Source: an uncultured Kiloniellaceae bacterium (GTDB taxonomy: Bacteria > Pseudomonadota > Alphaproteobacteria > Kiloniellales > Kiloniellaceae). From it: a DNA stretch of 64,000 nucleotides. The position numbers were made by a program, and so were the translations under genes. The stretch spans positions 546,096-610,095 of the forward strand of contig CANLSF010000005.1 in the NCBI GenBank assembly GCA_947493695.1, given 5' to 3'. The notes under the pieces were generated by a model that saw nothing but the letters and a program-made list of their open reading frames with translations, ran no database searches and was not told the origin of the DNA. Of this stretch, positions 53,298-63,015 are shown one piece after another. How positions within the stretch are numbered: the first letter of the stretch is position 1; the number at the start of each line of letters is the position of its first letter.

Positions 53298-54716
53298 ATG
53301 CTTGAGCCACAGACAGAGCAACCGCCCCAAGGGATCGGTCGGGGCGAATCCGGCGCGGAAATTATTGCCTTTCGGCTCAAGAAAGGCCTCGATCTGCCGA
53401 TAAGCGGCGCGCCGGAGCAAAAAATAGAAGACGGCCCGGCAGTAACCAGCTGTGCTGTGATCGGTACAGACTATCACGAACTCAAGCCGAAGATGATGAT
53501 TGCGGAAGGCGATACGGTACGCCTTGGCCAAACCTTGTTCGCAGACAGACGGTTCGAAGGCGTCGTCTATACATCCCCGGCAGGCGGACGGATTCGGGCG
53601 ATCAACCGTGGCCCCCGGCGCGTCTTGGAGTCGATCGTTATCGACATCGACGAAGAAGAGGATCCAGTCTCCTTCGCCCGATACAAAGCCGTGGATATCC
53701 CGCATCTCGACCGGGACCGGATTAAGGACAATCTTTTGGCCTCCGGTCTTTGGACGGCCCTGCGCACACGCCCTTACTCCTGGGTTCCCGATCCCGAATC
53801 GGCTCCGGCCGCAATCTTCATCACTGCGATGGATTCGAGCCCACTCGCGCCGGATGCCGCAACGATCATTCGCGAAGCGCCGGGCGATTTTTGCAACGGC
53901 GTGCGCCTGCTGGCCAAGCTCACCGAGGGAACAACCTATCTATGTCACCGCGCAGGTGCGGACATTCCGCCGGTTTCGGGCGAGAACGTCGTGTGGGCGA
54001 CCTTCGAAGGGCCGCATCCGGCAGGCCTCGTGGGCACTCACATACATCATCTCGACCCGGTGCATGCCAACAAGACCGTATGGCATGTCAACTATCAGGA
54101 TGTCATGGCGATTGGAGCGCTGTTCCGCACAGGACACTTGCCAAGCGAGCGCGTGATATCGATCGCCGGTCCGGCGGCAAAGCGACCCAGGCTCGTCCGC
54201 AGTCGCGTTGGTGCCTCCACCGCCACTCTGGTCGAGGGTGAAACCATCGACGCAGAAGTGAGGGTGATCGCCGGAAACGTGCTGACAGGACGCACAGCAG
54301 AAGGCTCCTTCGGCTACCTCGGCCGCTTTCACCAGCAAATCACACTGATGGAAGAGGGCCGCAAGCGCGAGCTCTTCGGCTGGCTGATTCCCAGTATGCG
54401 GAAATTCTCAACCGCAAACGTCCACTTTTCGAGCCTCTTTGGCCGCGGAAACCGCTTTCCGTTCAATACCAGCCTGAATGGCAGTCCGCGGGCTATGGTC
54501 CCGGTTGGGCTCTACGAAGATGTGATGCCGCTCGACGTTCTTCCGACGCAACTGCTTCGCGCGTTGCTGATATTGGACACTGAAGACGCACAGGCGCTTG
54601 GCTGCCTCGAACTTGACGAGGAAGACCTTGCGCTCTGCTCCTATGTCTGTCTGAGCAAATACGAATACGGTATGGCGCTACGCGCGAACCTCAAGAAGAT
54701 TGAAGCGGAAGGTTAG
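53298..54716 (+). CDS. nqrA: Na+-translocating NADH:quinone reductase subunit A
   Basis: 472 residues, the peripheral cytoplasmic subunit of Na+-NQR, which couples NADH oxidation to sodium export. It starts with an RLKKGLDLPISGAPEQ segment typical of NqrA and contains VGTHIHHLDPVHANKTVWHVNYQD-type conserved sequence near the middle (about 245-275). First gene of the nqrABCDEF operon; nqrB follows 2 bp later. Confidence 0.95.
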   Translation: MLEPQTEQPPQGIGRGESGAEIIAFRLKKGLDLPISGAPEQKIEDGPAVTSCAVIGTDYHELKPKMMIAEGDTVRLGQTLFADRRFEGVVYTSPAGGRIRAINRGPRRVLESIVIDIDEEEDPVSFARYKAVDIPHLDRDRIKDNLLASGLWTALRTRPYSWVPDPESAPAAIFITAMDSSPLAPDAATIIREAPGDFCNGVRLLAKLTEGTTYLCHRAGADIPPVSGENVVWATFEGPHPAGLVGTHIHHLDPVHANKTVWHVNYQDVMAIGALFRTGHLPSERVISIAGPAAKRPRLVRSRVGASTATLVEGETIDAEVRVIAGNVLTGRTAEGSFGYLGRFHQQITLMEEGRKRELFGWLIPSMRKFSTANVHFSSLFGRGNRFPFNTSLNGSPRAMVPVGLYEDVMPLDVLPTQLLRALLILDTEDAQALGCLELDEEDLALCSYVCLSKYEYGMALRANLKKIEAEG

Positions 54717-54718
54717 TT

Positions 54719-55927
54719 ATGGGTCTGCGGCAATGGCTTGATTCGATCGAGCCGCAGTTTCTCAAAGGCGGAAAGTACGAGAAGTATTATGCCGTCTACG
54801 AGATGGTCGATACTCTTCTCTACTCCCCGAGAACAGTCACTCAGGCCGCACCTCACGCCCGAGTCAGCCTCGACCTCAAGCGGACGATGACCTATGTGGT
54901 CCTCGCGACGATCCCTTGCATACTCTGGGGCCTCTGGAATACCGGGTACCAGGCCAATCTCGCACTCGCTCAATTGGGCCTGGAGACAGCCGGCGGCTGG
55001 CGAGGTTGGATTCTGGATGTCCTTGGTGTCGGCTATTCACCTGACAATCTCTTTGCCTGCTTTTTCCACGGTTTCCTCTACTTTTTTCCCATATACGTAG
55101 TCACACTTGCCGCCGGCGGTCTTTGCGAAGTCGCCTTCGCAGTGATTCGGGGCCATGAGGTCAACGAAGGCTTCTTCGTCTCCTCCATGCTCTACGTTCT
55201 GATCCTCCCAGCTTCCACGCCGCTATGGCAGGTCGCCCTTGGGATCATTTTCGGCGTTGTGATCGGCAAGGAAATCTTTGGCGGCACCGGCAAGAATATT
55301 CTCAATCCTGCGCTCACAGGCCGGGCCTTTCTGTACTTCGCCTACCCCGCGCAGATGTCGGGTGATGCCGTCTGGGTACCGGTTGACGGCTTCAGCGGCG
55401 CAACTTCACTGAGTGTGGTCGCTTCTCAAGGCCACACGGCGCTCGGGAGCATAGGACTGGATTGGTGGAACGCCTTCTTCGGCTTTATGCACGGATCGCT
55501 GGGTGAGACCTCGGCTCTCGCATGTTTGATCGGCGGGATCTTCCTCGTTTACACGCGGATTGCAAACATCCGACTGATCGCCGGCTGCGTGCTCGGCACA
55601 ATAGCTATGAGCACGCTGTTCAACATGATCGGCAGCGATACCAACCCGGCTTTTGCCATGCCCTGGTATTGGCATCTTGTGGTCGGTGGCTATGCTTTCG
55701 GCCTCGTTTACATGGTTACCGAACCGGTCTCCGCAGCCATGACGAATGCGGGGCGCTGGTGGTATGGTGCGCTGATCGGAGTGATGTGCGTCTTGATCCG
55801 CGTGGTAAACCCGGCATTCCCGGAAGGCATGATGCTGGCCATTCTATTCGGCAATGTTTTCGCGCCGCTGATTGACTATGTAGTGGTGCGGGCGAACATT
55901 CAACGCAGGCGGAGGCGACATGGCTGA
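54719..55927 (+). CDS. nqrB: Na+-translocating NADH:quinone reductase subunit B
   Basis: 402 residues, about ten membrane spans. The covalent FMN site is Thr229 in GFSGATSLS. Residues GKEIFGGTGKNILNPALTGR mark the NqrB/RnfD family. It forms part of the sodium and electron path across the inner membrane, with FMN attached by ApbE. Overlaps nqrC by 8 bp. Confidence 0.96.
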   Translation: MGLRQWLDSIEPQFLKGGKYEKYYAVYEMVDTLLYSPRTVTQAAPHARVSLDLKRTMTYVVLATIPCILWGLWNTGYQANLALAQLGLETAGGWRGWILDVLGVGYSPDNLFACFFHGFLYFFPIYVVTLAAGGLCEVAFAVIRGHEVNEGFFVSSMLYVLILPASTPLWQVALGIIFGVVIGKEIFGGTGKNILNPALTGRAFLYFAYPAQMSGDAVWVPVDGFSGATSLSVVASQGHTALGSIGLDWWNAFFGFMHGSLGETSALACLIGGIFLVYTRIANIRLIAGCVLGTIAMSTLFNMIGSDTNPAFAMPWYWHLVVGGYAFGLVYMVTEPVSAAMTNAGRWWYGALIGVMCVLIRVVNPAFPEGMMLAILFGNVFAPLIDYVVVRANIQRRRRRHG

Positions 55928-56738
55928 GCAGCCATCCTGGATACAGCGGCTCCTCGCCGTACCAAACGACAATCCCTGGAAAACCATAGGTGTAGCGGTC
56001 GTGCTTTGCCTGGTCTGCTCTATCGTAGTATCGGCAACGGCAGTTGGCTTACGCGATCTGCAAGAAGCCAACAAACGCGAGGAAGTGCGCCGAAATATTC
56101 TCGAGGTCTCAGGTTTGATGCGTCCGGGCGGGGACATCGATGAGCTCTTCAAACAGGTGGAGCCACGCGTCGTCGACCTTCGCACAGGCTCTTTCAGCGA
56201 TGCGGTAGATCACGCGAGCTACATTCAACGCGACGCGGCGCGGGACCCTGAGATGAGTGTTGCGCTCACACCCGATCAGGATATTGCTTCTATCCGCCGA
56301 AAGGCGCACTACGCGACGGTTTATCTGGTCAAGGATAGTCAAGACGCCGTCAGCACGGTCATTCTGCCGGTGCACGGCTACGGCCTCTGGTCAACACTTT
56401 ACGGCTATCTCGCTGTCAAACCCGATGGCCGCGAAGTAATAGGACTGCAATTCTACGAGCATGCGGAAACGCCCGGACTGGGGGGTGAGGTCGATAACCC
56501 GAGATGGCGGAGCCAGTGGCCGGGCAAGCTTCTGTCCGACGATGACGGAAAACTACGCATTGAAGTGGTCAAGGGTACAGCGGCAAGCGGGCCGGAAGGT
56601 GTTCATCAGGTAGATGGCCTCGCGGGCGCGACGCTGACCTCCCGTGGGGTCAACAACCTCGTGAGGTTCTGGGTTGACGAGAACGGCTTTGGCCTCTTTT
56701 TGAATAATCTGCAACAGGAGTTGGCGGACAATGGCTGA
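55920..56738 (+). CDS. nqrC: Na+-translocating NADH:quinone reductase subunit C
   Basis: 272 residues with one N-terminal membrane span (about 22-44) and a periplasmic FMN-binding domain; the flavinylated residue is Thr238 in [22 protein letters not shown] and [10 protein letters not shown] are family signatures. It passes electrons between the NqrDE iron centre and NqrB. Overlaps nqrD by 8 bp. Confidence 0.96.
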   Translation: MAEQPSWIQRLLAVPNDNPWKTIGVAVVLCLVCSIVVSATAVGLRDLQEANKREEVRRNILEVSGLMRPGGDIDELFKQVEPRVVDLRTGSFSDAVDHASYIQRDAARDPEMSVALTPDQDIASIRRKAHYATVYLVKDSQDAVSTVILPVHGYGLWSTLYGYLAVKPDGREVIGLQFYEHAETPGLGGEVDNPRWRSQWPGKLLSDDDGKLRIEVVKGTAASGPEGVHQVDGLAGATLTSRGVNNLVRFWVDENGFGLFLNNLQQELADNG

Positions 56739-57390
56739 AACTCGGAAGCTGGTGACCGACCCCCTGATCGAAAATAATCCGATCATCCTGCAAACTCTCG
56801 GCATCTGCTCAGCGCTGGCGGTGACCTCCTCGCTTGGGGTCTCTCTGATCATGTGCATTGCACTCACCAGCGTGACGGCTTTTTCAAACCTTTCTATCAG
56901 CCTGATCCGCCATCAGGTGCCAGGGAGCATCCGCATCATCGTGCAGATGGTGATCATTGCCTCGCTGGTGATCGTCGTCGACCAGATTCTCAAGGCCTAC
57001 GCCTATGAAGTTTCCAAGACGCTCTCGGTCTTCGTCGGCCTGATTATCACCAACTGCATCGTCATGGGCCGTGCCGAAGCCTATGCAATGCAGAACCCGC
57101 CGATGGCAAGCTTCCTCGACGGGATCGGCAACGGGCTCGGCTATAGTGCAATTCTGATCAGCGTCGCCGTGATCCGGGAACTCTTCGGCGCGGGCACGCT
57201 GCTCGGGCTGGAAATCCTGCCCTTGGTCAAGAACGGTGGCTGGTACGAGCCCAATGGCCTGCTGCTTCTGCCCCCGAGCGCCTTCTTCATTATCGGCTGT
57301 TTCATCTGGATCCTGCGAACCGTTAAGACACGGCAACGCGAAAAGATCGCTTTTCAGATCATGGACGTGCAGGTCAAGGAACACGCGTGA
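56731..57390 (+). CDS. nqrD: Na+-translocating NADH:quinone reductase subunit D
   Basis: 219 residues, six membrane spans. Family features include [17 protein letters not shown] at the start and the cysteine-containing [13 protein letters not shown], where the NqrD/NqrE pair coordinates an iron centre in the membrane. Overlaps nqrE by 4 bp. Confidence 0.96.
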   Translation: MAETRKLVTDPLIENNPIILQTLGICSALAVTSSLGVSLIMCIALTSVTAFSNLSISLIRHQVPGSIRIIVQMVIIASLVIVVDQILKAYAYEVSKTLSVFVGLIITNCIVMGRAEAYAMQNPPMASFLDGIGNGLGYSAILISVAVIRELFGAGTLLGLEILPLVKNGGWYEPNGLLLLPPSAFFIIGCFIWILRTVKTRQREKIAFQIMDVQVKEHA

Positions 57391-57998
57391 TGGAAGTTTA
57401 TCTCAGCCTCTTCGTCAAAGTCATATTCGTCGAGAATCTGGCGCTCTCGTTTTTCCTCGGGATGTGTACCTTCCTGGCCGTTTCCAAGAAGATCGAGACC
57501 GCTTTCGGCCTTGGCGTCGCGGTGGTCGTCGTCCAGGCAATCACGGTTCCTGCCAACAATCTGATTGTGACGTATTTTCTGCGGCAGGACGCTTTGAGCT
57601 GGCTCGGCGTAACAGGAACCGACCTGAGTTTTGTCGGACTGATCAGCTACATCGGCGTGATCGCAGCAATGGTGCAGATTCTCGAGATGACGCTCGATCG
57701 CTTCTTCCCGGCGCTCTACAACGCGCTTGGCATCTTTCTCCCGCTCATTACTGTAAACTGCGCGATCCTGGGCGGCTCTCTCTTTATGGTGGAGCGGAAT
57801 TATGATTTCCCCGAAAGCGTAGTCTACGGTGTGGGCTCGGGTATCGGCTGGGCGATGGCAATTGTCGCGCTGGCAGGGTTGCGCGAGAAACTCAAGTACA
57901 GCGACGTACCTCCGGGCCTGCAGGGCCTGGGCATCTCTTTCATGACAGCAGGCCTCATGTCTCTGGCCTTTATGTCATTCTCCGGCGTTCAGCTCTGA
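57387..57998 (+). CDS. nqrE: Na+-translocating NADH:quinone reductase subunit E
   Basis: 203 residues, six membrane spans, homologous to NqrD in inverted topology. Typical segments are [19 protein letters not shown] with its conserved cysteine and [16 protein letters not shown] with the second one. Eleven bases separate it from nqrF. Confidence 0.96.
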   Translation: MMEVYLSLFVKVIFVENLALSFFLGMCTFLAVSKKIETAFGLGVAVVVVQAITVPANNLIVTYFLRQDALSWLGVTGTDLSFVGLISYIGVIAAMVQILEMTLDRFFPALYNALGIFLPLITVNCAILGGSLFMVERNYDFPESVVYGVGSGIGWAMAIVALAGLREKLKYSDVPPGLQGLGISFMTAGLMSLAFMSFSGVQL

Positions 57999-58009
57999 CG
58001 GATCCAGCT

Positions 58010-59236
58010 ATGGAAAACTTCATTTTCGGGGTTACCCTCTTTACAGCCGTTATCCTGGCGTTGGTCGGTGTTATCCTTTTCGCCCGCTCGAAACTGGTTG
58101 CCAGTGGCGAGGTCGAGATTCTGATCAACGATGAGCGCACAATCCAGGTACCGGCCGGCGGCAAGCTTCTGGGCGCGTTGGCTGCGGAGAAACTCTTCGT
58201 GGCATCGGCCTGCGGCGGCGGCGGTACCTGTGCCCAGTGCCGGGTCAAAATCGATGAAGGCGGCGGATCGATTCTGCCGACGGAGTTATCGCATATCACC
58301 AAGCGCGAGGCGCGCGAGGGAGACAGGCTGTCTTGCCAGGTTTCGGTTAAACAGCCGATGAAGATCCGGATTCCCGACGAGGTCTTCGGCGTCAAGAAAT
58401 GGCGCTGCCGCGTCCGCTCCAACGACAACGTTGCGACCTTTATCAAGTGTCTCGTGCTGGAACTTCCTGACGGTGAGAATGTCGACTTCCGCGCGGGCGG
58501 TTACATTCAGATTGAGTGCCCGCCCTACAAACTCGACTTCAAGGAGTTCGAAGTCGCAGAGGAATATCGAGAGGATTGGGACAAGTTTCACCTTTGGGAC
58601 TTGCAGGTCGACAACAAAGAAGACGTCGTGCGCGCCTACTCCATGGCCAACTATCCTGAGGAAAAAGGCGTCATCATGCTCAACGTGCGCATCGCCACGC
58701 CGCCACCTCACGCCGATCCGAAAACTGTCCCGTCAGGTCTCATGTCCTCCTATGTCTTCAACCTGAAACCGGGCGACGAAGTCACCATCTCGGGTCCTTT
58801 CGGTGATTTCTTCGCACGCGACACGCCTAAGGAAATGGTCTTTATCGGTGGCGGCGCCGGAATGGCACCGATGCGCTCTCATATCTTCGATCAGTTGATG
58901 CGGATCCATTCCGAGCGGAAGATCTCGTTCTGGTATGGCGCACGTAGCCGACGCGAAATGTTCTTTGTCGAGGACTTCGACAAACTGCAGGCGGAAAACA
59001 AGAACTTCGAGTGGCACGTCGCACTCTCAGACCCGCAACCGAATGACGACTGGGACGGCGAGACCGGCTTCATCCACAATGTCCTTTTTGAAAACTATCT
59101 GAAAAATCACCCGGCCCCTGAGGAATGTGAGTACTACCTCTGCGGCCCCCCCATCATGAATATCTCGGTGATCAACATGCTGCTTGATCTGGGTGTCGAA
59201 CGTGAAGACATCATGCTCGACGACTTCGGCGGTTAG
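58010..59236 (+). CDS. nqrF: Na+-translocating NADH:quinone reductase subunit F
   Basis: 408 residues: an N-terminal membrane anchor (about 4-25), a ferredoxin-like [2Fe-2S] domain with Cys68, Cys74, Cys77 and Cys109, an FAD domain ([11 protein letters not shown]) and an NADH domain ([25 protein letters not shown]). It is the NADH entry point of the complex. Confidence 0.97.
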   Translation: MENFIFGVTLFTAVILALVGVILFARSKLVASGEVEILINDERTIQVPAGGKLLGALAAEKLFVASACGGGGTCAQCRVKIDEGGGSILPTELSHITKREAREGDRLSCQVSVKQPMKIRIPDEVFGVKKWRCRVRSNDNVATFIKCLVLELPDGENVDFRAGGYIQIECPPYKLDFKEFEVAEEYREDWDKFHLWDLQVDNKEDVVRAYSMANYPEEKGVIMLNVRIATPPPHADPKTVPSGLMSSYVFNLKPGDEVTISGPFGDFFARDTPKEMVFIGGGAGMAPMRSHIFDQLMRIHSERKISFWYGARSRREMFFVEDFDKLQAENKNFEWHVALSDPQPNDDWDGETGFIHNVLFENYLKNHPAPEECEYYLCGPPIMNISVINMLLDLGVEREDIMLDDFGG

Positions 59237-59264
59237 ACGGTACGCCGGGAAAGGATTGCAGATA

Positions 59265-59465
59265 ATGCTTTTGGAAACTATCGGCGCTGCTTTTGTTGTG
59301 TTGTTGCTTGTGGTTGCCGGGATGGCGGTCGGCGTTATCCTGTCCGGCCGCAGAATTGCCGGAAGCTGTGGCGGCCTCAGCGCCATCGACGGTGTAGACC
59401 GCTGCGATCTTTGCGGACGGGACGTGCGCGACAGTTCGCAGAGCGACTGCGGGAAAAAGGTATAA
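59265..59465 (+). CDS. nqrM: Na+-NQR maturation protein NqrM
   Basis: 66 residues, starting 28 bp after nqrF. One N-terminal membrane helix (about 5-27), then the cysteine-rich tail with GSCGGL at about 32-37 and CDLC plus a further cysteine (SDCGKK). NqrM is needed to deliver iron to the NqrD/NqrE centre. Its presence indicates the complex can be fully assembled. Confidence 0.9.
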   Translation: MLLETIGAAFVVLLLVVAGMAVGVILSGRRIAGSCGGLSAIDGVDRCDLCGRDVRDSSQSDCGKKV

Positions 59466-59480
59466 GACGGGCACCGTCTT
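59464..59480 (+). terminator. Terminator at the end of the nqr operon
   Basis: Seven-bp stem AAGACGG / CCGTCTT with a GCA loop followed by TCTCG, overlapping the nqrM stop codon. T-run is short, so efficiency is uncertain. Confidence 0.5.
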
Positions 59481-59552
59481 TCTCGTAAGGCTCAGGTGAG
59501 CCCGCCAGAGCGAGAAGCGATCACGGTCGGGTCTGGCGAAACGCTGCTGGCC

Positions 59553-59729
59553 TTACAGCTGAACTTCGAAAAACGCCACAAAGAGAAAACAGGCCAGGCA
59601 AAGACTGCCGAAAATGATACGGCGTACGGGCGCGCCCGTTGTTTCGTCGCGCCATGCATCGAGAAACTTACGCCCCGCTATCACGAAAACCGCAAGCACA
59701 AGAATGTAGAAATAGCGGCCCAGTTCCAT
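59553..59729 (-). CDS. Small two-helix membrane protein (58 residues), unknown
   Basis: A short frame with coding character: starts MELGRYFYILVLAVFVIAG, then a charged loop (RKFLDAWRDETTG), then a second hydrophobic segment (IIFGSLCLACFLFVAFF) and ends EVQL. Two transmembrane helices with a positively charged connecting loop are predicted. GGGCGAAAAG lies upstream of the ATG. It is convergent with the nqr operon. I do not recognise the family; small membrane proteins of this kind are often missed in annotation. Confidence 0.55.
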   Translation of the reverse strand: MELGRYFYILVLAVFVIAGRKFLDAWRDETTGAPVRRIIFGSLCLACFLFVAFFEVQL

Positions 59730-60304
59730 TCACTTTTCGCCCTGTTTGGAAGCACTCAAGCATACTTCATAGCTGGTTTACGAGACCAGCACCGATCTGC
59801 AGCTCGTGCTCTATTAAATGTAGCCAGCCAGAAGTACTGTCGGCAGGATTTAAGCCCAATCGCAAAGACCTATCGAGTTCACATTCAGACGTCTTAGCAC
59901 CGAAAGCGCAAAAGTCTCGCACTTATGCGAGGCTTTAACCGCGAATTGGATTCCAGGGCCAGTATTTGGACAACACAGTCTCGTTCGATTAGACAGTTTT
60001 GTTCAGCAAAGAAAGTTTGACGGCTGCTTGTCCGGCGATGATTTGCGCTTTGCACAGCATCCTGACTGATGTGAAATGCACCCAGTGCTCATAATAGAGT
60101 GACGTTGCCAGCCAAGTTCGCCTTCCCCCCCTTACGTTGACCGCGATAGGAGGATTTGCAGCAAGGCATGCGCTGAGTTGGCGCGCGCGTCAGAGCTTCT
60201 TACCTTCTTGCATCTCATGCATGTTACGTTATAACGTATTCTCCAAAATCGTAAGCGCCGATTGCTCCCGCAGAATCGGACTTGAATGCAGTGAAGGATT
60301 AGAC
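59730..60304. other. Intergenic region upstream of folE
   Basis: About 575 bp with no convincing gene. It contains the promoter of the minus-strand small membrane protein and, near the right end, the palindrome at 60225-60238 proposed as a Zur site. A plus-strand frame at 59496-59897 lacks any recognisable motif and overlaps the small minus-strand gene. Confidence 0.4.
60225..60238. promoter_or_regulatory. Probable Zur box upstream of folE
   Basis: Perfect 14-bp palindrome TACGTTATAACGTA with the GTTATAAC core typical of Zur/Fur-family sites, 66 bp before the folE start. The genes downstream (GTP cyclohydrolase, HisI paralogue, COG0523 GTPase, DUF1826) are a well-known zinc-starvation set, so control by Zur is inferred. 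Confidence 0.65.
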
Positions 60305-60958
60305 ATGGACACAGCAGTGGTTGGGAGCCAGCCGGCGGACACAGCAAGCAGCGCCTCAAGCGCGCCTCGCCATCCAAGCCGGTCGAAGGCGGAGGCGGCT
60401 GTCCGCACCTTGATCGAGTGGGCAGGTGACGACCCGGACCGCGAGGGGTTGAAGGGAACACCCGCGCGTGTCGTCCGTGCATATGAGGAATTCTTCGCCG
60501 GATACCACGAAAGCCCCGTCGCGTTGCTCGCCACCACATTCGAGGAGACAGCCGCTTACGACGAGATGATCGTCCTGCGCGACATTCGCCTTGAATCACA
60601 CTGCGAACATCACATGGTTCCGATCCTGGGTAAGGCACATATCGGTTACCTGCCATCCAAGAGAGTCGTCGGTATCTCCAAACTCGCCCGTCTGGTCGAA
60701 GTCTTCGCGAAACGGATGCAGATCCAGGAGGCGCTGACATCGCAAATAGCAGACAGCATTCACGAAGTTCTAAAACCCCGTGGTGTCGGCGTCGTGATTG
60801 AAGCTGCGCACCAGTGTATGACCACGCGCGGCATCCGTAAGCCAGGAGTCAGCATGGTGACCAGCCGCATGTTGGGTTCCTTTCGCGACGACCCTGATAC
60901 CCGGCGGGAATTCCTTGCGATGATCAGTGGTTCCAGGAGCGCGCTAGATGAATCCTGA
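60305..60958 (+). CDS. folE: GTP cyclohydrolase I (type IA)
   Basis: 217 residues from the ATG at 60305; the frame extends upstream to 60137 but passes through the putative operator. Zinc ligands are Cys100 and His103 (ESHCEHHM) and Cys171 (HQCMTTRG). Other signatures are [28 protein letters not shown] sequence at 109-132. It makes dihydroneopterin triphosphate from GTP for folate or related pterins. Unexpectedly for a zinc-starvation operon it is the zinc-dependent type IA rather than the metal-flexible IB (FolE2). The end overlaps hisI by 11 bp. Confidence 0.93.
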   Translation: MDTAVVGSQPADTASSASSAPRHPSRSKAEAAVRTLIEWAGDDPDREGLKGTPARVVRAYEEFFAGYHESPVALLATTFEETAAYDEMIVLRDIRLESHCEHHMVPILGKAHIGYLPSKRVVGISKLARLVEVFAKRMQIQEALTSQIADSIHEVLKPRGVGVVIEAAHQCMTTRGIRKPGVSMVTSRMLGSFRDDPDTRREFLAMISGSRSALDES

Positions 60959-61451
60959 CAACTCTGTGCCGTCAGCAACGCCCCACTTCGCCGCCCGAAC
61001 GACTGTCGAACAGGTGGAGGAAGGTCTGGCCTTAGCGCCAAAATTCGATGCCGACGGACTGATTCCCTGCGTTACCACCGACGATGAAACCGGCGACGTT
61101 CTAATGCTCGGATACATGAACCGGGAAGCGCTGGCACGAACGATCGCGACCGCCGAGGCACACTACTGGAGCCGGAGCCGCCAGTGTCTTTGGCACAAGG
61201 GAGCGACCAGCGGTCTGGTTCAGGAAGTTGTCGAGATCCGCATTGACGACGATCAGGACGCTGTCTGGCTCCGTGTCCGGGTCGGTGGGTCTGGCGCAAG
61301 TTGCCATGTTGGATACCGTTCCTGCTTTTATCGATCAGTAGAGCTTCGTGGCCCGTCTGGTGGGCCCGCACGACTCGTTTTCAGGGAATCAGAGCGGAGC
61401 TTCGATCCAACGGACGTCTACGGTGACGCGCCGAACCCAACGCAACTATGA
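60948..61451 (+). CDS. hisI: Phosphoribosyl-AMP cyclohydrolase (HisI), probable zinc-starvation paralogue
   Basis: 167 residues, longer than the usual ~120-140 because of an N-terminal extension of about 30. Mg2+ residues Asp100, Asp102 and Asp104 ([10 protein letters not shown]) and zinc cysteines 80, 119 and 126 (CHVGYRSC) are in place; [15 protein letters not shown] is the family core. There is no fused HisE. Duplicate HisI proteins are recurrent members of Zur regulons, thought to replace or supplement the main enzyme when zinc is scarce. Overlaps neighbours on both sides. Confidence 0.92.
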   Translation: MNPDNSVPSATPHFAARTTVEQVEEGLALAPKFDADGLIPCVTTDDETGDVLMLGYMNREALARTIATAEAHYWSRSRQCLWHKGATSGLVQEVVEIRIDDDQDAVWLRVRVGGSGASCHVGYRSCFYRSVELRGPSGGPARLVFRESERSFDPTDVYGDAPNPTQL

Positions 61452-61732
61452 GAGACCGCCATATGCCTGAAAGCACAAGAATACAGACCCTGCTTGAGCC
61501 CGTCGACGATGCTTCTGACGTCGATCTGCCACTGCTTTTTGCTGAGGCCCAGGGTCATGTTCGCGCTGCGATCGTGCGCTGCGATACAGCGGGGATCCCC
61601 AGCGATTCGATTATCGCCGCCTTGATGACGGAGTTGATGCCACGCCTCGTTCAGGCCTACGAACCAAGCGCCGTGGCAGCTGTGTTGAACCAGCTTGCTG
61701 ACGAGATATCGACCACAGGCAGATCGCACTGA
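61448..61732 (+). CDS. Small conserved-looking protein of the zinc-starvation operon, unknown function
   Basis: 94 residues if started at the ATG overlapping the hisI stop (ATGA), or 89 from the ATG at 61463. I do not recognise it. It is acidic and helical in character (LLEPVDDASDVDLPLLFAEA, then LVQAYEPSAVAAVLNQLADE), with a single cysteine and no metal-binding motif. Tight coupling to hisI argues for being a real gene and part of the same response. Confidence 0.65.
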   Translation: MRDRHMPESTRIQTLLEPVDDASDVDLPLLFAEAQGHVRAAIVRCDTAGIPSDSIIAALMTELMPRLVQAYEPSAVAAVLNQLADEISTTGRSH

Positions 61733-61782
61733 GCGATCCAATACTGCCGCAACCGATATAGTATAGATGAAAGCCATCGCCC

Positions 61783-63015
61783 ATGAATGAAACTGTCACA
61801 GAGCCTAAGCTTCTTCCCGTAACAGTCCTGTCCGGCTTTCTTGGTGCCGGCAAGACCACGTTGATGAACCACATCCTAAACAACCGCGAAGGCAAGCGCG
61901 TTGCGGTCATCGTCAACGACATGAGCGAGGTCAACATTGATGCCGATCTCATTCGCGACGGTGGCGCCAATCTCAGCCGTACCGAAGAGACGCTGGTCGA
62001 GATGACCAATGGCTGCATCTGCTGCACCTTACGCGATGATCTTCTCAAGGAAGTGCGCCGCCTCGCTGAAGACGGCCGGTTCGATCATCTTCTGATCGAA
62101 TCCACCGGCATCTCGGAGCCATTGCCCGTGGCGGCTACATTCAACTTTCGCTCGGAAGATGGCGATAGCCTCCTGGACGTTTCACAGCTCGACACCATGG
62201 TGACGGTCGTCGATGCAGTGAACCTTCTGCGCGATTACGCATCTACTGATTTCCTCAAGGACCGGGGCGAAGCACTCGGCGATGAAGACACTCGCACGCT
62301 TGTCAACCTGCTCGTCGAGCAGATCGAGTTTGCCGACGTCATCATCTTGAACAAAATCGATTCTGCATCGCCGGATCAGCTCGATGCCGCGCGCAAGATC
62401 ATCCGCTCACTCAATCCTGACGCCGATCTCGTCGAAACAAACATGTCGCGTGTGCCCCTCGCCAAGGTCTTGAACACCGGTCGATTTGACCACGACAAAG
62501 CACAGGAGCATCCGCTTTGGTTCAAGGAACTCTATGGCTTCGAAGACCACACACCAGAAACGGAAGAATATGGGGTCCGCAGTTTTGTATACCGGGCGCG
62601 CCGTCCCTTTCATCCTCAGAAATTCCACGCCTTCCTTAACGCATCCTGGCCGGGTGTCATTCGTGCAAAGGGGCATTTTTGGCTCGCCACCCGCCCGGAA
62701 TGGGTCGGCGAGCTGAGTCAAGCTGGAGCGCTTGTCCGCCATGAAGCCATGGGCTTCTGGTGGGCCAGTGTGCCCCAGGCGCGTTGGCCAGATAATCCTG
62801 AGTGGCGCGATTATGTCGCAGAATCCTGGGATCTCGTTTACGGCGACCGACGTCAGGAAATCGTCTTTATAGGGGCTGACTTAGATGAGGCAAAGATCAG
62901 ACAACAGCTAGATAAATGCCTTGTCGGAGACGAAAACGCTACATCCATGCAGCCGGCTGCATGGCAGAAGTTGAAAGATCCATTTCCAACCTGGGAGCGG
63001 GCTGCGCGGCAATGA
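61783..63015 (+). CDS. COG0523-family GTPase, putative zinc metallochaperone
   Basis: 410 residues. N-terminal G3E GTPase: Walker A GFLGAGKT at 18-25, the metal-binding CxCC motif Cys78, Cys80, Cys81 (GCICC), ESTGISEP, and NKID. C-terminal CobW_C domain with [12 protein letters not shown]. It is of the ZigA/YeiR-like type encoded in Zur operons, believed to deliver zinc to client enzymes under starvation; the FolE and HisI paralogues encoded in the same operon are candidate clients. The stop overlaps the DUF1826 gene start as ATGA. Confidence 0.93.
   Translation: MNETVTEPKLLPVTVLSGFLGAGKTTLMNHILNNREGKRVAVIVNDMSEVNIDADLIRDGGANLSRTEETLVEMTNGCICCTLRDDLLKEVRRLAEDGRFDHLLIESTGISEPLPVAATFNFRSEDGDSLLDVSQLDTMVTVVDAVNLLRDYASTDFLKDRGEALGDEDTRTLVNLLVEQIEFADVIILNKIDSASPDQLDAARKIIRSLNPDADLVETNMSRVPLAKVLNTGRFDHDKAQEHPLWFKELYGFEDHTPETEEYGVRSFVYRARRPFHPQKFHAFLNASWPGVIRAKGHFWLATRPEWVGELSQAGALVRHEAMGFWWASVPQARWPDNPEWRDYVAESWDLVYGDRRQEIVFIGADLDEAKIRQQLDKCLVGDENATSMQPAAWQKLKDPFPTWERAARQ

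Noticed and set aside
59496..59897. Plus-strand frame of 133 codons downstream of nqrM
   Set aside because: It lies antisense to a better small membrane-protein frame, has no motif and starts within the terminator region.
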